In this document: positions 1-7,795 of the stretch, piece after piece
Position numbering within the stretch: the stretch's first letter is position 1
Layout of the letters: the number at the start of each line of letters is the position of its first letter
Source of the DNA: Bacillaceae bacterium JMAK1
Lineage (GTDB): Bacteria > Bacillota > Bacilli > Bacillales > Marinococcaceae
Reading direction: 5' to 3'
DNA length: 64,000 nucleotides
Assembly: GCA_012970285.1 (NCBI GenBank)
Contig: JIBW01000006.1
Location: 310,001 to 374,000, forward strand
Program-made: the position numbers and the translations under genes
The notes under the pieces: generated by a model
The model's input: only the letters and a program-made list of their open reading frames with translations
Told to the model about the DNA's origin: nothing
The model's database searches: none

Positions 1-2
1 TA

Positions 3-554
3 TTTAGTCATGACGAATGCGTTCGAGCAAAAGACATGAAGAAACTGCTCGCTCGACTTACGCCGGTGTTCGAACAACACGGAACCGTAACCGCAGGAAA
101 TTGTTGTCCGAAAAATGACGGGGCTGCCGCTACCTTACTCATGTCAAAGGAACAAGCGCAATGCCACGGACTAAAACCCGAAGCAATCTTCTTAGACGCA
201 GTCACTGCAGGAGTAGATCCGAATCTTCTCGGCATCGGACCGGTTCCTGCCATCCGTAAGCTGCTTATGAAACATCAGTTAACCATGAATGAGATCGATC
301 TTGTTGAATTCAATGAAGCCTTCGCTTCCCAAGTCATCGCCTCACTAGATTTACTACACATCCCTCTAGAAAAAGTAAATATAAACGGTGGCGCCATCGC
401 CTTTGGTCACCCGTACGGTGCATCTGGCAGCATTGTCGTAACAAGACTTATTGAAAATATGAAACAAACAAACGCACAATACGGAATTGCTACAATGGGC
501 ATTGGAGGTGGGTTAGGAACCGCGGTGTTATTAAGAAGGGACCCGGAAGAGTAA
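3..554 (+). CDS. Thiolase (acetyl-CoA acyltransferase family), 3' part only
   Basis: The frame is open from the left edge, so the N-terminal half of the gene, including the region of the nucleophilic Cys, lies outside the window. The visible part is the thiolase C-terminal domain. It holds NEAFA, the GHPYGASG loop with the active-site His, and a terminal GIGGG motif. Family members normally read CIGGG here, with a Cys acting as proton donor. This protein has Gly in place of that Cys (ATMGIGGG), so either the chemistry is altered or the enzyme is inactive. Thiolases cleave or form 3-ketoacyl-CoA in fatty-acid metabolism in the cytoplasm. Family membership is clear; activity and substrate are not. 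Confidence 0.88.
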   Translation, partial: FSHDECVRAKDMKKLLARLTPVFEQHGTVTAGNCCPKNDGAAATLLMSKEQAQCHGLKPEAIFLDAVTAGVDPNLLGIGPVPAIRKLLMKHQLTMNEIDLVEFNEAFASQVIASLDLLHIPLEKVNINGGAIAFGHPYGASGSIVVTRLIENMKQTNAQYGIATMGIGGGLGTAVLLRRDPEE

Positions 555-583
555 GATAAGGGTGTTTTTATAAATAGAAGAAA

Positions 584-631
584 GGCGCATACACGGTCAT
601 CGTCTAATGCGCCCTAGTTAGGTATTTTTTT
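584..631 (+). terminator. Probable terminator after the thiolase gene
   Basis: Arms GGCGCAT and ATGCGCC enclose a 16-base loop and are followed a few bases later by a T-rich run. It lies about 30 bases after the thiolase stop. The stem is short, so the call is moderate. Confidence 0.5.
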
Positions 632-712
632 ATTCAAAAACAAGTTCAATTTTTCCAATCCTCCATTAATCGCTACAAAATGCAATACCACTAAAAAGAC
701 TTCACCAGACTA

Positions 713-844
713 TTAATTCATAACAAATGCTTCTTCATATTTAATTCCCTCTGAATCAGACCAAGAAATTTCAACATTGTACTCTAAATCTTCTACTGTT
801 CCACAGTTGCATCTCTCTGTAGTTTCTACATTTCGATCGACCTC
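713..844 (-). pseudogene. C-terminal remnant of an unrecognised gene
   Basis: Reading leftwards, an open frame of 43 codons ends in a TAA at 713-715. It begins directly after an in-frame TAA at 845-847 and has no start codon. The peptide looks like genuine coding sequence, with a CNCG motif and the stretch EISWSDSEGIKYEEAFVMN at the end. It is probably the tail of a decayed gene. I cannot name the family. Downstream towards 1001 there is no gene, only AT-rich sequence with a short direct repeat. Confidence 0.4.
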
Positions 845-874
845 TTATTTGGGATTGATAAAAGTAGGGTAAGC

Positions 875-916
875 AGAATAATTAATCTACTTACTCTTTA
901 ACATAGAATAATTAAT
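875..916. repeat. 12-bp direct repeat in AT-rich spacer
   Basis: AGAATAATTAAT occurs at 875-886 and again at 905-916, 30 bp apart, in the non-coding stretch between the remnant at 713-844 and the lipoprotein gene. It may only reflect AT-rich composition. No other feature is visible in 845-1001. Confidence 0.4.
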
Positions 917-1001
917 TTCTTTGTAACCTAGGAATTATAGGTTTTCAGTTTGCAGAAAGCTTTGTACTATTCTACTCGGTACACTTATAGATTTGATTCC
1001 A

Positions 1002-1340
1002 TTAATTTTCAAGTATCTCGAAACTCGATGCATTAATTTGTACTGGGTAACTTTCCATTTCAACTCCATCATATCCAACCCTTATATAATCTCCTTCTTT
1101 AACTCGATAGTACTTAAAGGTATTGCTCATTGATATTCTTACTATGACACTTCCAGATAGATGATTATAACTTTCTTCGTCAATCTCAATAGTAAAAGAG
1201 AAGCCCAGTCTGTTTATCTCGGAAACAACTCCTTCGATGTATAACGGAGCTTCGTTGTCAGATGTTTCATTAGAATTATCACAAGCAATAGGCATAAATG
1301 TTAGTAGTATAAGTGTTAGTAGAAAAGCTAACTTCTTCAC
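1002..1340 (-). CDS. Small secreted lipoprotein, unknown function
   Basis: The 112-residue protein starts with a lipoprotein signal: Lys-Lys, a hydrophobic core and the lipobox PIAC with Cys20. The mature protein should therefore be anchored to the outer face of the membrane. The remaining 90 residues are acidic and probably mostly beta strand (for example SFTIEIDEESYNHLSGSV); I do not recognise the fold. The start codon is GTG, and its first base is the last base of the protease stop codon TAG just upstream. The two genes are therefore probably translationally coupled, and the lipoprotein may assist or restrain the protease. That role is inference. Confidence 0.7.
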   Translation of the reverse strand: MKKLAFLLTLILLTFMPIACDNSNETSDNEAPLYIEGVVSEINRLGFSFTIEIDEESYNHLSGSVIVRISMSNTFKYYRVKEGDYIRVGYDGVEMESYPVQINASSFEILEN

Positions 1341-2362
1341 TATCTAGCAACCGAAGACCTTATATGATTAACAACTGATTGGGTGAGTTTCACTCCTGAA
1401 TTATATATCCCTTGTCCATTTGCGTTTCTAAATCCTAAAGTATGCACACCGACTACTTGATTGGAATTGTTTAAAATCGCTGCTCCTGATTGACCTCCAT
1501 AGGTATCTATAGTGTAGGTCACAGTGTGTGACTCTTGGTTTCTTAATGAACCTGTCATACCCCAAAGCGAAATTAAACCTGTATCTATTAATTTATCAGA
1601 AGGATAACCATATAATTTATAAGTTGCACTTAAGTTTAGATTAGAAACTACTCGATGAGGTGTAGTTCCAGCTTGAGAACTAATTGTTCTACCATTAAAA
1701 GTACCTACCCTTATGACAGCGTAGTCATATCTGTGTTGACTTGTACCACTATTGGTAAACCAACCAGCGGGAACAAAGTATTCAATCCCTCTGTATTCAC
1801 TTAAAGGTGCATTGCTATCATTTAATGCAGGATAAACTTGTAGGTTTGCAGCTCCAATACTGTCAACGCAATGTGCAGCTGTTAAGACATGGTTAGTACC
1901 AGTAACTGCTCCTGAGCACAAACCGTTAGAGCCTACGCTAATAAATGTAAGAGATCTATAAGGCTGGATGAGTGAATTAGAAACTTTTCTTCTTTGATCA
2001 GGTCCAACAACTACAGATGGACTTATTTCATTTCCAATATCAATAACGTCACCCGTGCCAACATCGACCATATTTTCAACATCAACTTCCACAGGAGAAT
2101 ATACAGGGTTAAATGGCCCGGATATTTTTTCGAATAATTCCAATAAATCATCGTCCAGATCTTCTGCGTCTGCAATAGTTTCTGCGTACGGAATAACTTC
2201 CCCACTGGATGAAACTAGATCTAACGGGTGTTCAGCTATTTTTAAAGCTGCTTCCTTCGCTATATCACTTTTTTCAGCAACTAATTCTTGTCCTCTAACT
2301 TCTCCATTTTGAAAAACTGATAATGTAAGTACAAAAGCAAACAATACTAAAGTCTTCTTCAT
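1340..2362 (-). CDS. Secreted V8-like serine endopeptidase (S1B, glutamyl endopeptidase type)
   Basis: The 340-residue precursor has a signal peptide (residues 1-24) and a long acidic pro-region to about 125. The catalytic domain follows, with His164 in TAAHC, Asp213 in YDYAVIRV and Ser292 in GGQSGAAIL. The GVHTLG segment near 305 carries the His that shapes the Glu-binding pocket in V8-like enzymes, suggesting cleavage after acidic residues. It should be exported, activated by pro-peptide removal and work outside the cell. GGAGGG lies a few bases before the ATG. It shares an overlapping stop/start with the downstream lipoprotein gene. It sits in an AT-rich patch with gene remnants on either side, which fits horizontal gain. 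Confidence 0.87.
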   Translation of the reverse strand: MKKTLVLFAFVLTLSVFQNGEVRGQELVAEKSDIAKEAALKIAEHPLDLVSSSGEVIPYAETIADAEDLDDDLLELFEKISGPFNPVYSPVEVDVENMVDVGTGDVIDIGNEISPSVVVGPDQRRKVSNSLIQPYRSLTFISVGSNGLCSGAVTGTNHVLTAAHCVDSIGAANLQVYPALNDSNAPLSEYRGIEYFVPAGWFTNSGTSQHRYDYAVIRVGTFNGRTISSQAGTTPHRVVSNLNLSATYKLYGYPSDKLIDTGLISLWGMTGSLRNQESHTVTYTIDTYGGQSGAAILNNSNQVVGVHTLGFRNANGQGIYNSGVKLTQSVVNHIRSSVAR

Positions 2363-2498
2363 TTTATCCCTCCATGTTTTTTAGAAATAAATAATACTTT
2401 ATAATTAAATATATCACTTCTCTCCAAAAAGCAATTTAAATATACCGTTTTTTTATAATATTATAACTAATTTGCGATAAAAAGAAATCTAACTTCCT

Positions 2499-2541
2499 AA
2501 AAAAGGCGCAATCCTTGTGACTAAAGAATTGCGCCTTTTTT
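2499..2541. terminator. Strong bidirectional terminator
   Basis: The arms AAAAAAGGCGCAAT and ATTGCGCCTTTTTT form a long stem with A- and T-runs on either side, so it can work in both directions. It lies just after the remnant at 2560-2979 (read leftwards) and before the protease gene. Confidence 0.8.
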
Positions 2542-2559
2542 GTTTACTAAGCAAAACAA

Positions 2560-2979
2560 TCAAGACCGGACATCAAAAAGCACCAAATAGTTATTTGCTA
2601 AACGATCGGAACGAAGGTTTGAACTTTCTAATAAACGATTGCATTCCGCCTCTAGCATCTTAGTTTCAAGTTGTGATTCGATAAGTGAAGATAAAAGTAA
2701 ACGTGCATCTGATACCAAAGACATAAGCTTTTCATATGTGAGTGCATGGGATGCTCCTGCTACAGCAGAGCGAGTAGCCTTATTCTTAGGATGAACACTA
2801 ACTCTTACACACTCGTATGCTGAATATTCATTGGCAAACCACTCAGCAGCTACCAGAAGTTGCCCGTGCTGTTCCTTTGTCAATGCATTCTTTTCTTTTT
2901 TTCTGCTCTTTGCCTCAATAACAAACCCAACCCGTTCTGGTAACAACCAAAGCACATCTGGTCCTTCACCTACCCTCCT
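2560..2979 (-). pseudogene. Truncated gene: PD-(D/E)XK nuclease-like C-terminal domain
   Basis: The frame is open for 140 codons but opens straight after a stop at 2980-2982 and has no well-placed start; the only GTG (2953-2955) is about 18 bases from the AGGAGG. The first residues read GEGPDVLW and lead to FVIEAKSRKK, a GPD...ExK pattern typical of PD-(D/E)XK nucleases. The rest is helical with many Leu and Glu. It looks like the tail of a larger protein, perhaps a DEAD-type helicase or restriction-like enzyme, cut off three bases from the neighbouring membrane-protein gene. Family assignment is tentative; truncation is well supported. Confidence 0.5.
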
Positions 2980-2983
2980 TTAA

Positions 2984-3373
2984 CTAATTACTATAACTAT
3001 CTCGAATTACTTCGACTTCATCATTCATAAATAGACTCCAGGGAAACTTGTATGTTAACAAATCAAAAGAATAAATTTCTCCTTTTTCTAATTCATCCAA
3101 TGCATCGACTACTAACACTTTTTCATCTCCATGCATATCTTCAACAAAAAAGGAAGAATTATAGGTGACATGCTCATTTGGGTCTATTTCTAAAAGCAAT
3201 TGAGCGTCAACTATTAATCCTAATACTCCGAAAAATACAGATGCAACTAGGAAGCCTAAACCACCCCAAGAGCTTTCATCTCCAACAGGATAGTAAAACA
3301 GAACATATAAAAACAGTGCGAGACCAATGATTATTGATATAACTCCAATCAGTATTGCATAATTAGACTTCAT
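2984..3373 (-). CDS. Small membrane protein, unknown function
   Basis: The 129-residue protein has two hydrophobic helices (about 5-27 and 38-58). A polar acidic domain of some 70 residues follows (LDELEKGEIYSFDLL...). By the positive-inside pattern the tail is probably cytoplasmic. The start ATG is preceded by GGAGGAACGTTC. It ends three bases before the reading frame of the truncated nuclease-like remnant. I do not recognise a family. The 290 bases upstream, to 3663, hold no gene I can support. Confidence 0.55.
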   Translation of the reverse strand: MKSNYAILIGVISIIIGLALFLYVLFYYPVGDESSWGGLGFLVASVFFGVLGLIVDAQLLLEIDPNEHVTYNSSFFVEDMHGDEKVLVVDALDELEKGEIYSFDLLTYKFPWSLFMNDEVEVIRDSYSN

Positions 3374-3663
3374 GAACGTTCCTCCTAAAATTCCACTTAC
3401 TTAAGCTCACAATAGTGGTAAATTTAGTATTGCTAACTTCCCCCTCACAAACAAACTGCTTCACATCGTATCCTATTTGCAATATACATATTGTTTGAAT
3501 ATCATTAATATAGGGTATTTAGAACTATTATAAATAATTCGAAATGTGCACTAACCTTTGTAAAAGATGACTGTGATTATGCAACAAAATAGAGAACGAA
3601 GCTAAACTGATTTGGAAGAAATATCAGGAGTTATAGCTTTTAAATAATATATGTGAGGTGTGA

Positions 3664-3903
3664 GTACCTATTAGAAATCCTTTAAGGTATTTTTCTGACG
3701 ATAGCAAGGCATTAATATGTGGAGTACTATCTTTATTTATTCCGTATCTAGGATTATTATTAGGTATTAAAGCAATTCAATATTCCAAAGGAAGAGATAG
3801 TGGAGCTGCTTTAGGCGGAAAGATAACAGGTTTTTTAGGTACGTTCTATAATGCGTTTTTATTTATACTTTTAACTTTAACAGTTATTGCTAACATATTG
3901 TAG
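3664..3903 (+). pseudogene. DUF4190-like small membrane protein without a normal start
   Basis: After a TGA at 3661-3663 the frame is open for 79 codons to TAG at 3901-3903. It encodes NPLRYFSDDSKALICG, a hydrophobic helix (VLSLFIPYLGLLLGI), a polar loop with Lys/Arg, and a second helix up to ANIL. This is the two-helix pattern of the DUF4190 type. There is no ATG, GTG or TTG in frame; ATT at 3670 is the only near-start codon, about a dozen bases after GAGGTG. Either a rare start codon is used or the first codons have been lost. The helices are intact, so the damage, if any, is recent. Confidence 0.45.
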
Positions 3904-3957
3904 TTCCAGTTAACTCACAAAATATTCCATGCTATATTGATAATAAATATGGTAATA

Positions 3958-3995
3958 GAATAAGCCAACAGCCGAAAGGTTTGTTGGCTTTATTC
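3958..3995 (+). terminator. Terminator hairpin after the small membrane gene
   Basis: Arms GAATAAGCCAACA and TGTTGGCTTTATTC enclose a short loop, about 55 bases after the stop of the DUF4190-like frame. Confidence 0.6.
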
Positions 3996-4056
3996 AGTTA
4001 AATGGCCCGATTGTCGAAAAGCAAAATATAAAAGGGTTGCGTTTAAAATAAATCAC

Positions 4057-4089
4057 AAAAGGTCGCCCAAATCTTGGCGACCTTTTTTT
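4057..4089. terminator. Terminator hairpin
   Basis: AAAAGGTCGCC and GGCGACCTTTT flank a loop of eight bases and lead into a T-run on the + strand and an A-flank that serves the - strand. It is the second terminator in this gap. Apart from these hairpins and the direct repeat at 4180-4219, 3904-4249 appears empty. Confidence 0.65.
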
Positions 4090-4179
4090 AATCCTCTTAA
4101 ATTATATAACCTGTTACCTAACCTATTCAACCTTATATACAATAATCTTAAAAGACATCTTTGACATTCTCACATAATT

Positions 4180-4219
4180 AGTTCCCGCCAGAGTTGTTCA
4201 GTTCCCATGAGAGTTGTCA
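4180..4219. repeat. Two tandem imperfect 20-bp units
   Basis: AGTTCCCGCCAGAGTTGT at 4180-4197 is followed by AGTTCCCATGAGAGTTGT at 4200-4217. They match at 15 of 18 bases and have a 20-bp period, about two helical turns. The unit lies some 30 bp beyond the glmS stop. Spaced repeats of about this size occur at the ends of some insertion sequences and in protein-binding sites; no transposase gene is nearby, so the origin is open. Confidence 0.5.
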
Positions 4220-4249
4220 TTCTACAATTATGAAACCTAATTGCCAAAT

Positions 4250-6052
4250 CTATTCAACCGTTACACTTTTTGCAAGGTTACGAGGCTTATCAACGTCACA
4301 TCCGCGATGCAATGCTGCGTAGTACGAGATGAGTTGCAATGGAATCACTGACGCTAGTGGTGTCAAGTAGTCATGGACTTTCGGGATAACGACGTTGTCG
4401 CCTTTACGGTTCAAGCCGTCCATGCTGACGACACATGGGTTTGCCCCACGAGAAACAACTTCTTGTAAGTTTCCTCGAATGTTCAAGTTAACACTTTGTT
4501 GTGTGGCAAGTGCGATGACTGGTGTTCCGTCTTCGATGAGTGCAATCGTTCCGTGCTTTAGTTCTCCTCCTGCGAAGCCTTCAGCTTGAATGTAGGAGAT
4601 CTCTTTTAGCTTCAATGCACCTTCTTGCACGACGTGGTAATCAAATCCGCGACCGATAAAGAATGCATTGCGTGTTTCGAGCAAGTAGTCTCGAGCGATT
4701 TGTTCCATTTCGTCTTTCGCGTCTGTAAGAACTTCAATCGCATTGGCAACAATGCTTAATTCATGGATCGCGTCAAAGTCTGTATCAATGCCTTTTGCAA
4801 TCGCTGCATCCATCGCTAAGATAGACAGAACAGCCATTTGAGCCGTATACGCCTTTGTCGATGCTACCGCAATTTCTGGACCTGCATACGTGTACAATGC
4901 AAAGTCGGCTTCACGGTCAAGCGTTGAACCTGGTACGTTCGTAATTGTAACAGACGGCAGTCCAGCTTTCTTCACATTGACGAGAACGCCGCGGCTATCC
5001 GCTGTTTCTCCACTTTGTGAAATGAAGATGAACAATGGCTTCTCTGACAACAATGGTTGGTTGTAAAGAAACTCGCTTGCAATGTGAACTTCAACTGGAA
5101 TACCAGCGACTTTCTCCAAAAGTTCTTTTCCGACGAGACCTGCATGGTAGCTCGTTCCTGCTGCAATTATATAGATGCGATCTGCATTTCCGACCGCTTT
5201 GCGGATGTCTTTGGAGAGCTTAATTTCGTTTTGTTCATCCTGATATTGCTGAATGATATTGCGGATAACGAACGGTTGCTCATCGATTTCTTTTAACATG
5301 TAGTGAGCATACGTGCCCTTTTCCGTATCACTTTCATCAAGCTCAGCTGTGAATGGCTCGCGGTCGACCCTTGTGCCATCAAGCTTCTTAATTTGTACGC
5401 CTTCACGACTCACGATGACGGTTTCTTCATCCATAAGTTCAACGAACGTCTTCGTAACGTGTAGCATTGCCATCGAATCCGATGCAACCACATTTGCATC
5501 ATCAGCAAGACCAACGAGCAACGGGCTCTTGTTCTTACCAACGTAGATCGTATCAGAATCATTCGCATCAAGCATAGCAATCGCATAAGAACCTTCCAAT
5601 TTAGAAAGAACCTGACGGAACGCTTCTTCCGGTGTTGCACCCGCGTCCGCAAACTTCTCGATCATTTGCACGATGATTTCTGTATCCGTGTCACTCGTTA
5701 ACGTCACGTCACTTAAGAACTCCGTCTTAAGCTCTTCGTAGTTCTCAATAACACCGTTATGAACGAGTGTGAAACGCTTCTCATTTCCTTGATGAGGGTG
5801 AGCATTTGTAATGTTTGGTACACCATGTGTTGCCCAGCGCGTATGACCAATTCCGATTGTACCATCCGCATCCGTTGCTTCTGCTTTCTCTCGAAGGGTC
5901 GCAATTCTTCCCTTTTCTTTAATCACATTCACATTCTCATCAATGACTGCGAGTCCAGCTGAGTCGTAGCCACGGTACTCGAGTTTCTCTAATCCTTTTA
6001 ATAGGATATCTTTGACTGTTTGTGTTCCTACATAACCGACAATTCCACACAT
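4250..6052 (-). CDS. glmS: Glutamine--fructose-6-phosphate aminotransferase GlmS
   Basis: GlmS makes glucosamine-6-phosphate from fructose-6-phosphate and glutamine, the first step towards UDP-GlcNAc for cell wall. The start is set at the ATG giving MCGIVGYVG, because Cys2 becomes the N-terminal nucleophile and GGAGG lies nine bases upstream. A longer frame exists but would run through this ribosome binding site and the leader. The 600-residue product has the glutaminase domain (about 2-225) and two SIS sugar isomerase domains, ending in the usual KSVTVE. It is preceded by a glmS ribozyme, so feedback control by GlcN6P is expected. glmM lies upstream on the same strand but is separated by a terminator. 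Confidence 0.97.
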   Translation of the reverse strand: MCGIVGYVGTQTVKDILLKGLEKLEYRGYDSAGLAVIDENVNVIKEKGRIATLREKAEATDADGTIGIGHTRWATHGVPNITNAHPHQGNEKRFTLVHNGVIENYEELKTEFLSDVTLTSDTDTEIIVQMIEKFADAGATPEEAFRQVLSKLEGSYAIAMLDANDSDTIYVGKNKSPLLVGLADDANVVASDSMAMLHVTKTFVELMDEETVIVSREGVQIKKLDGTRVDREPFTAELDESDTEKGTYAHYMLKEIDEQPFVIRNIIQQYQDEQNEIKLSKDIRKAVGNADRIYIIAAGTSYHAGLVGKELLEKVAGIPVEVHIASEFLYNQPLLSEKPLFIFISQSGETADSRGVLVNVKKAGLPSVTITNVPGSTLDREADFALYTYAGPEIAVASTKAYTAQMAVLSILAMDAAIAKGIDTDFDAIHELSIVANAIEVLTDAKDEMEQIARDYLLETRNAFFIGRGFDYHVVQEGALKLKEISYIQAEGFAGGELKHGTIALIEDGTPVIALATQQSVNLNIRGNLQEVVSRGANPCVVSMDGLNRKGDNVVIPKVHDYLTPLASVIPLQLISYYAALHRGCDVDKPRNLAKSVTVE

Positions 6053-6071
6053 AACTGATTTCCTCCAATAA

Positions 6072-6107
6072 GGGGACAAGCACGTATCGGGACAGACTCT
6101 TGTCCCC
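6072..6107. repeat. GGGGACA-type inverted repeat in the glmS leader
   Basis: GGGGACAAG (6072-6080) pairs with CTTGTCCCC (6099-6107). The loop contains a further GGGACAG, which allows an alternative hairpin on the transcript. It lies between the ribozyme and the glmS ribosome binding site. The same core is found in the larger repeat at 45388-45431. Confidence 0.6.
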
Positions 6108-6125
6108 ACTCTGTAGTCGTAAATT

Positions 6126-6273
6126 GAATGTCAAGATCATTGCTTTTGTTCGAAGAGTCACCTCTTCGTTTTCAGTCAATGACTTTCGGTTGTGACAAGG
6201 CAACCGGGAGGTATCCGCCGACGTTCGATGAACCTCCTCCTCGTCAACTGCATCTACTTGCAGTCCAGGCGCT
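6126..6273 (-). ncRNA. glmS ribozyme (GlcN6P-responsive self-cleaving riboswitch)
   Basis: On the - strand the transcript reads AGCGCCTGGACT, then GTTGACGAGGAGGAGGTT, then TCGGCGGATACCTCCCGGT and CACAACCGAAAGTC. These match the conserved core of the glmS ribozyme as I recall it from Bacillus. Cleavage should fall between A6273 and G6272. The hairpin with the CGAAGAGGTGACTCTTCG region corresponds to the P4 side. With bound glucosamine-6-phosphate the RNA cuts itself and the glmS message is degraded. The 3' limit is approximate. Confidence 0.93.
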
Positions 6274-6330
6274 TTATGAAACTATAAACCGTGTGACAAG
6301 ACTCCTTTCCATTCTAGAATGAATACCGCA

Positions 6331-6360
6331 ATCGTACTATAATTTGTCAAAAAACGTCAA
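6331..6360 (-). promoter_or_regulatory. Probable SigA promoter of glmS
   Basis: TTGACG at 6355-6360 and TACGAT at 6331-6336 are spaced by 18 bp. Transcription would start near 6324, about 50 bases upstream of the ribozyme cleavage site. Confidence 0.6.
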
Positions 6361-6361
6361 T

Positions 6362-6404
6362 AAATAAAGATGAGCTGTCGAATATTGTTCATGAACGACA
6401 GCTC
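6362..6404 (-). terminator. Terminator after glmM
   Basis: GAGCTGTCG and CGACAGCTC form the stem, followed on the - strand by a T-rich tail. It starts about 10 bases after the glmM stop and separates glmM from the glmS promoter. Confidence 0.75.
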
Positions 6405-6414
6405 CTGTTCTATT

Positions 6415-7761
6415 TTATGCATCCGTTCCAAGTTGTTCTTGGACAACCGCAGAAATTTCATTCACATATTCAAAGCATAATTCATCGGTTTCAGCTTCGA
6501 CCATCACGCGAACGAGAGATTCTGTGCCGCTTGGTCGAACGAGCACACGGCCGTTACCAGCCATCTTTTCTTCAACTTGCTCAATCACAGCTTTTACAGC
6601 CTCGTTTTCTTCGACGGCATGCTTGTCGCTCACACGAATGTTCACAAGTTGTTGTGGGAATGTCTCTAATTCCTCAGCTAGCTCCGAAAGTTTCTTGTTC
6701 TTCACTCTCATGATATTCACGAGTTGCACAGCTGTTAACATTCCATCTCCGCTCGTTGTGTGGTCGAGGAAAATAATATGCCCTGATTGCTCTCCGCCAA
6801 GGGAAAAGCCACCTTCACGCATTTTTTCCATCACATACTTATCTCCAACCGCTGTTTGTTGCGTTTGAATACCTGCCTTTTGTAGTGCTTTATACAACCC
6901 AAGGTTACTCATCACTGTCGTAACTACTGTATTGTGTGCAAGTAACGCTTCTTCCTTTAGAAACTTCCCGCAAATATAAAGGATTTTATCGCCATCTACG
7001 AGTTGCCCTTTCTCATCGACAGCAATTAAACGATCCGCATCGCCATCAAAAGCAAGACCGATGTCTGCTTCTTTTTCACGAACGAGTTGTATGAGTTTCT
7101 CAGGGTGAGTTGAACCTACGCCGTCGTTAATGTTCGTACCGTCTGGGTTGTTCCCAATCGTCGAAATGTCTGCATCTAAATCTGCAAACATTCTCGGTGC
7201 AACTGAAGAAGCAGCGCCATGTGCGCAGTCGATGGCAATGTGTAGCCCTGTAAATTCTTCGTCAACCGATTGTTTCAAATACTGAACATACTTTTGCACG
7301 CCTTCATAATAATCACTAACGTTGCCAAGTGAGGATCCTGTAGGTCTTGGGAGTGTATCTTCTTGGTCGATGATCGTTTCAATCTCTTCTTCTTGTTCTT
7401 TGGAGAGTTTAAATCCATCTCCACCAAAAAACTTAATCCCATTATCTTCGACCGGGTTGTGTGATGCAGAAATCATGATCCCTGCATCCGCATTGACAGC
7501 TTTTGTAAGAAAGGCGACTCCAGGTGTCGTTATGACGCCAAGTCTCATCACTTCTGCTCCAATAGATAACAACCCTGAAACTAATGCACCTTCTAGCATT
7601 GTTCCAGAAATTCGCGTATCACGGCCGATGAGAACTTTTGGCTGTTCGCTCTCTTTGGCTAACACATATCCTCCAGCACGCCCTAATTTAAACGCAAGTT
7701 CAGGCGTGAGTTCTGTGTTAGCTACACCCCTTACACCATCAGTGCCAAAATACTTACCCAT
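6415..7761 (-). CDS. glmM: Phosphoglucosamine mutase GlmM
   Basis: GlmM converts glucosamine-6-phosphate to glucosamine-1-phosphate, the step after GlmS on the route to UDP-GlcNAc. The 448-residue protein begins [12 protein letters not shown], carries the phosphoserine loop ISASHNP (Ser100), the Mg-binding DGDADR loop and the C-terminal phosphate-binding RPSGTE. Length and motifs are standard. It follows cdaR by about 35 bases, so cdaA-cdaR-glmM form one operon. In Bacillus GlmM binds CdaA and lowers c-di-AMP synthesis, which makes the gene order functionally meaningful. Confidence 0.97.
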   Translation of the reverse strand: MGKYFGTDGVRGVANTELTPELAFKLGRAGGYVLAKESEQPKVLIGRDTRISGTMLEGALVSGLLSIGAEVMRLGVITTPGVAFLTKAVNADAGIMISASHNPVEDNGIKFFGGDGFKLSKEQEEEIETIIDQEDTLPRPTGSSLGNVSDYYEGVQKYVQYLKQSVDEEFTGLHIAIDCAHGAASSVAPRMFADLDADISTIGNNPDGTNINDGVGSTHPEKLIQLVREKEADIGLAFDGDADRLIAVDEKGQLVDGDKILYICGKFLKEEALLAHNTVVTTVMSNLGLYKALQKAGIQTQQTAVGDKYVMEKMREGGFSLGGEQSGHIIFLDHTTSGDGMLTAVQLVNIMRVKNKKLSELAEELETFPQQLVNIRVSDKHAVEENEAVKAVIEQVEEKMAGNGRVLVRPSGTESLVRVMVEAETDELCFEYVNEISAVVQEQLGTDA

Positions 7762-7795
7762 TCAATATCTCTCCTTCATGCTTACCCTTAATAAG

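Noticed and set aside
4250-4589. Small + strand frames inside glmS and other long genes
   Set aside because: They lie opposite well-supported genes, lack ribosome sites and give sequences without family likeness.
6053-6109. N-terminal extension of GlmS to 6109
   Set aside because: GlmS must begin Met-Cys so that Cys becomes the nucleophile; the extension crosses the ribosome site and the hairpin.
5940-6203. Reading frame of 87 codons over the glmS leader
   Set aside because: It overlaps the ribozyme and ribosome binding site of glmS, and the translated sequence has no family likeness; the RNA structure explains the conservation.
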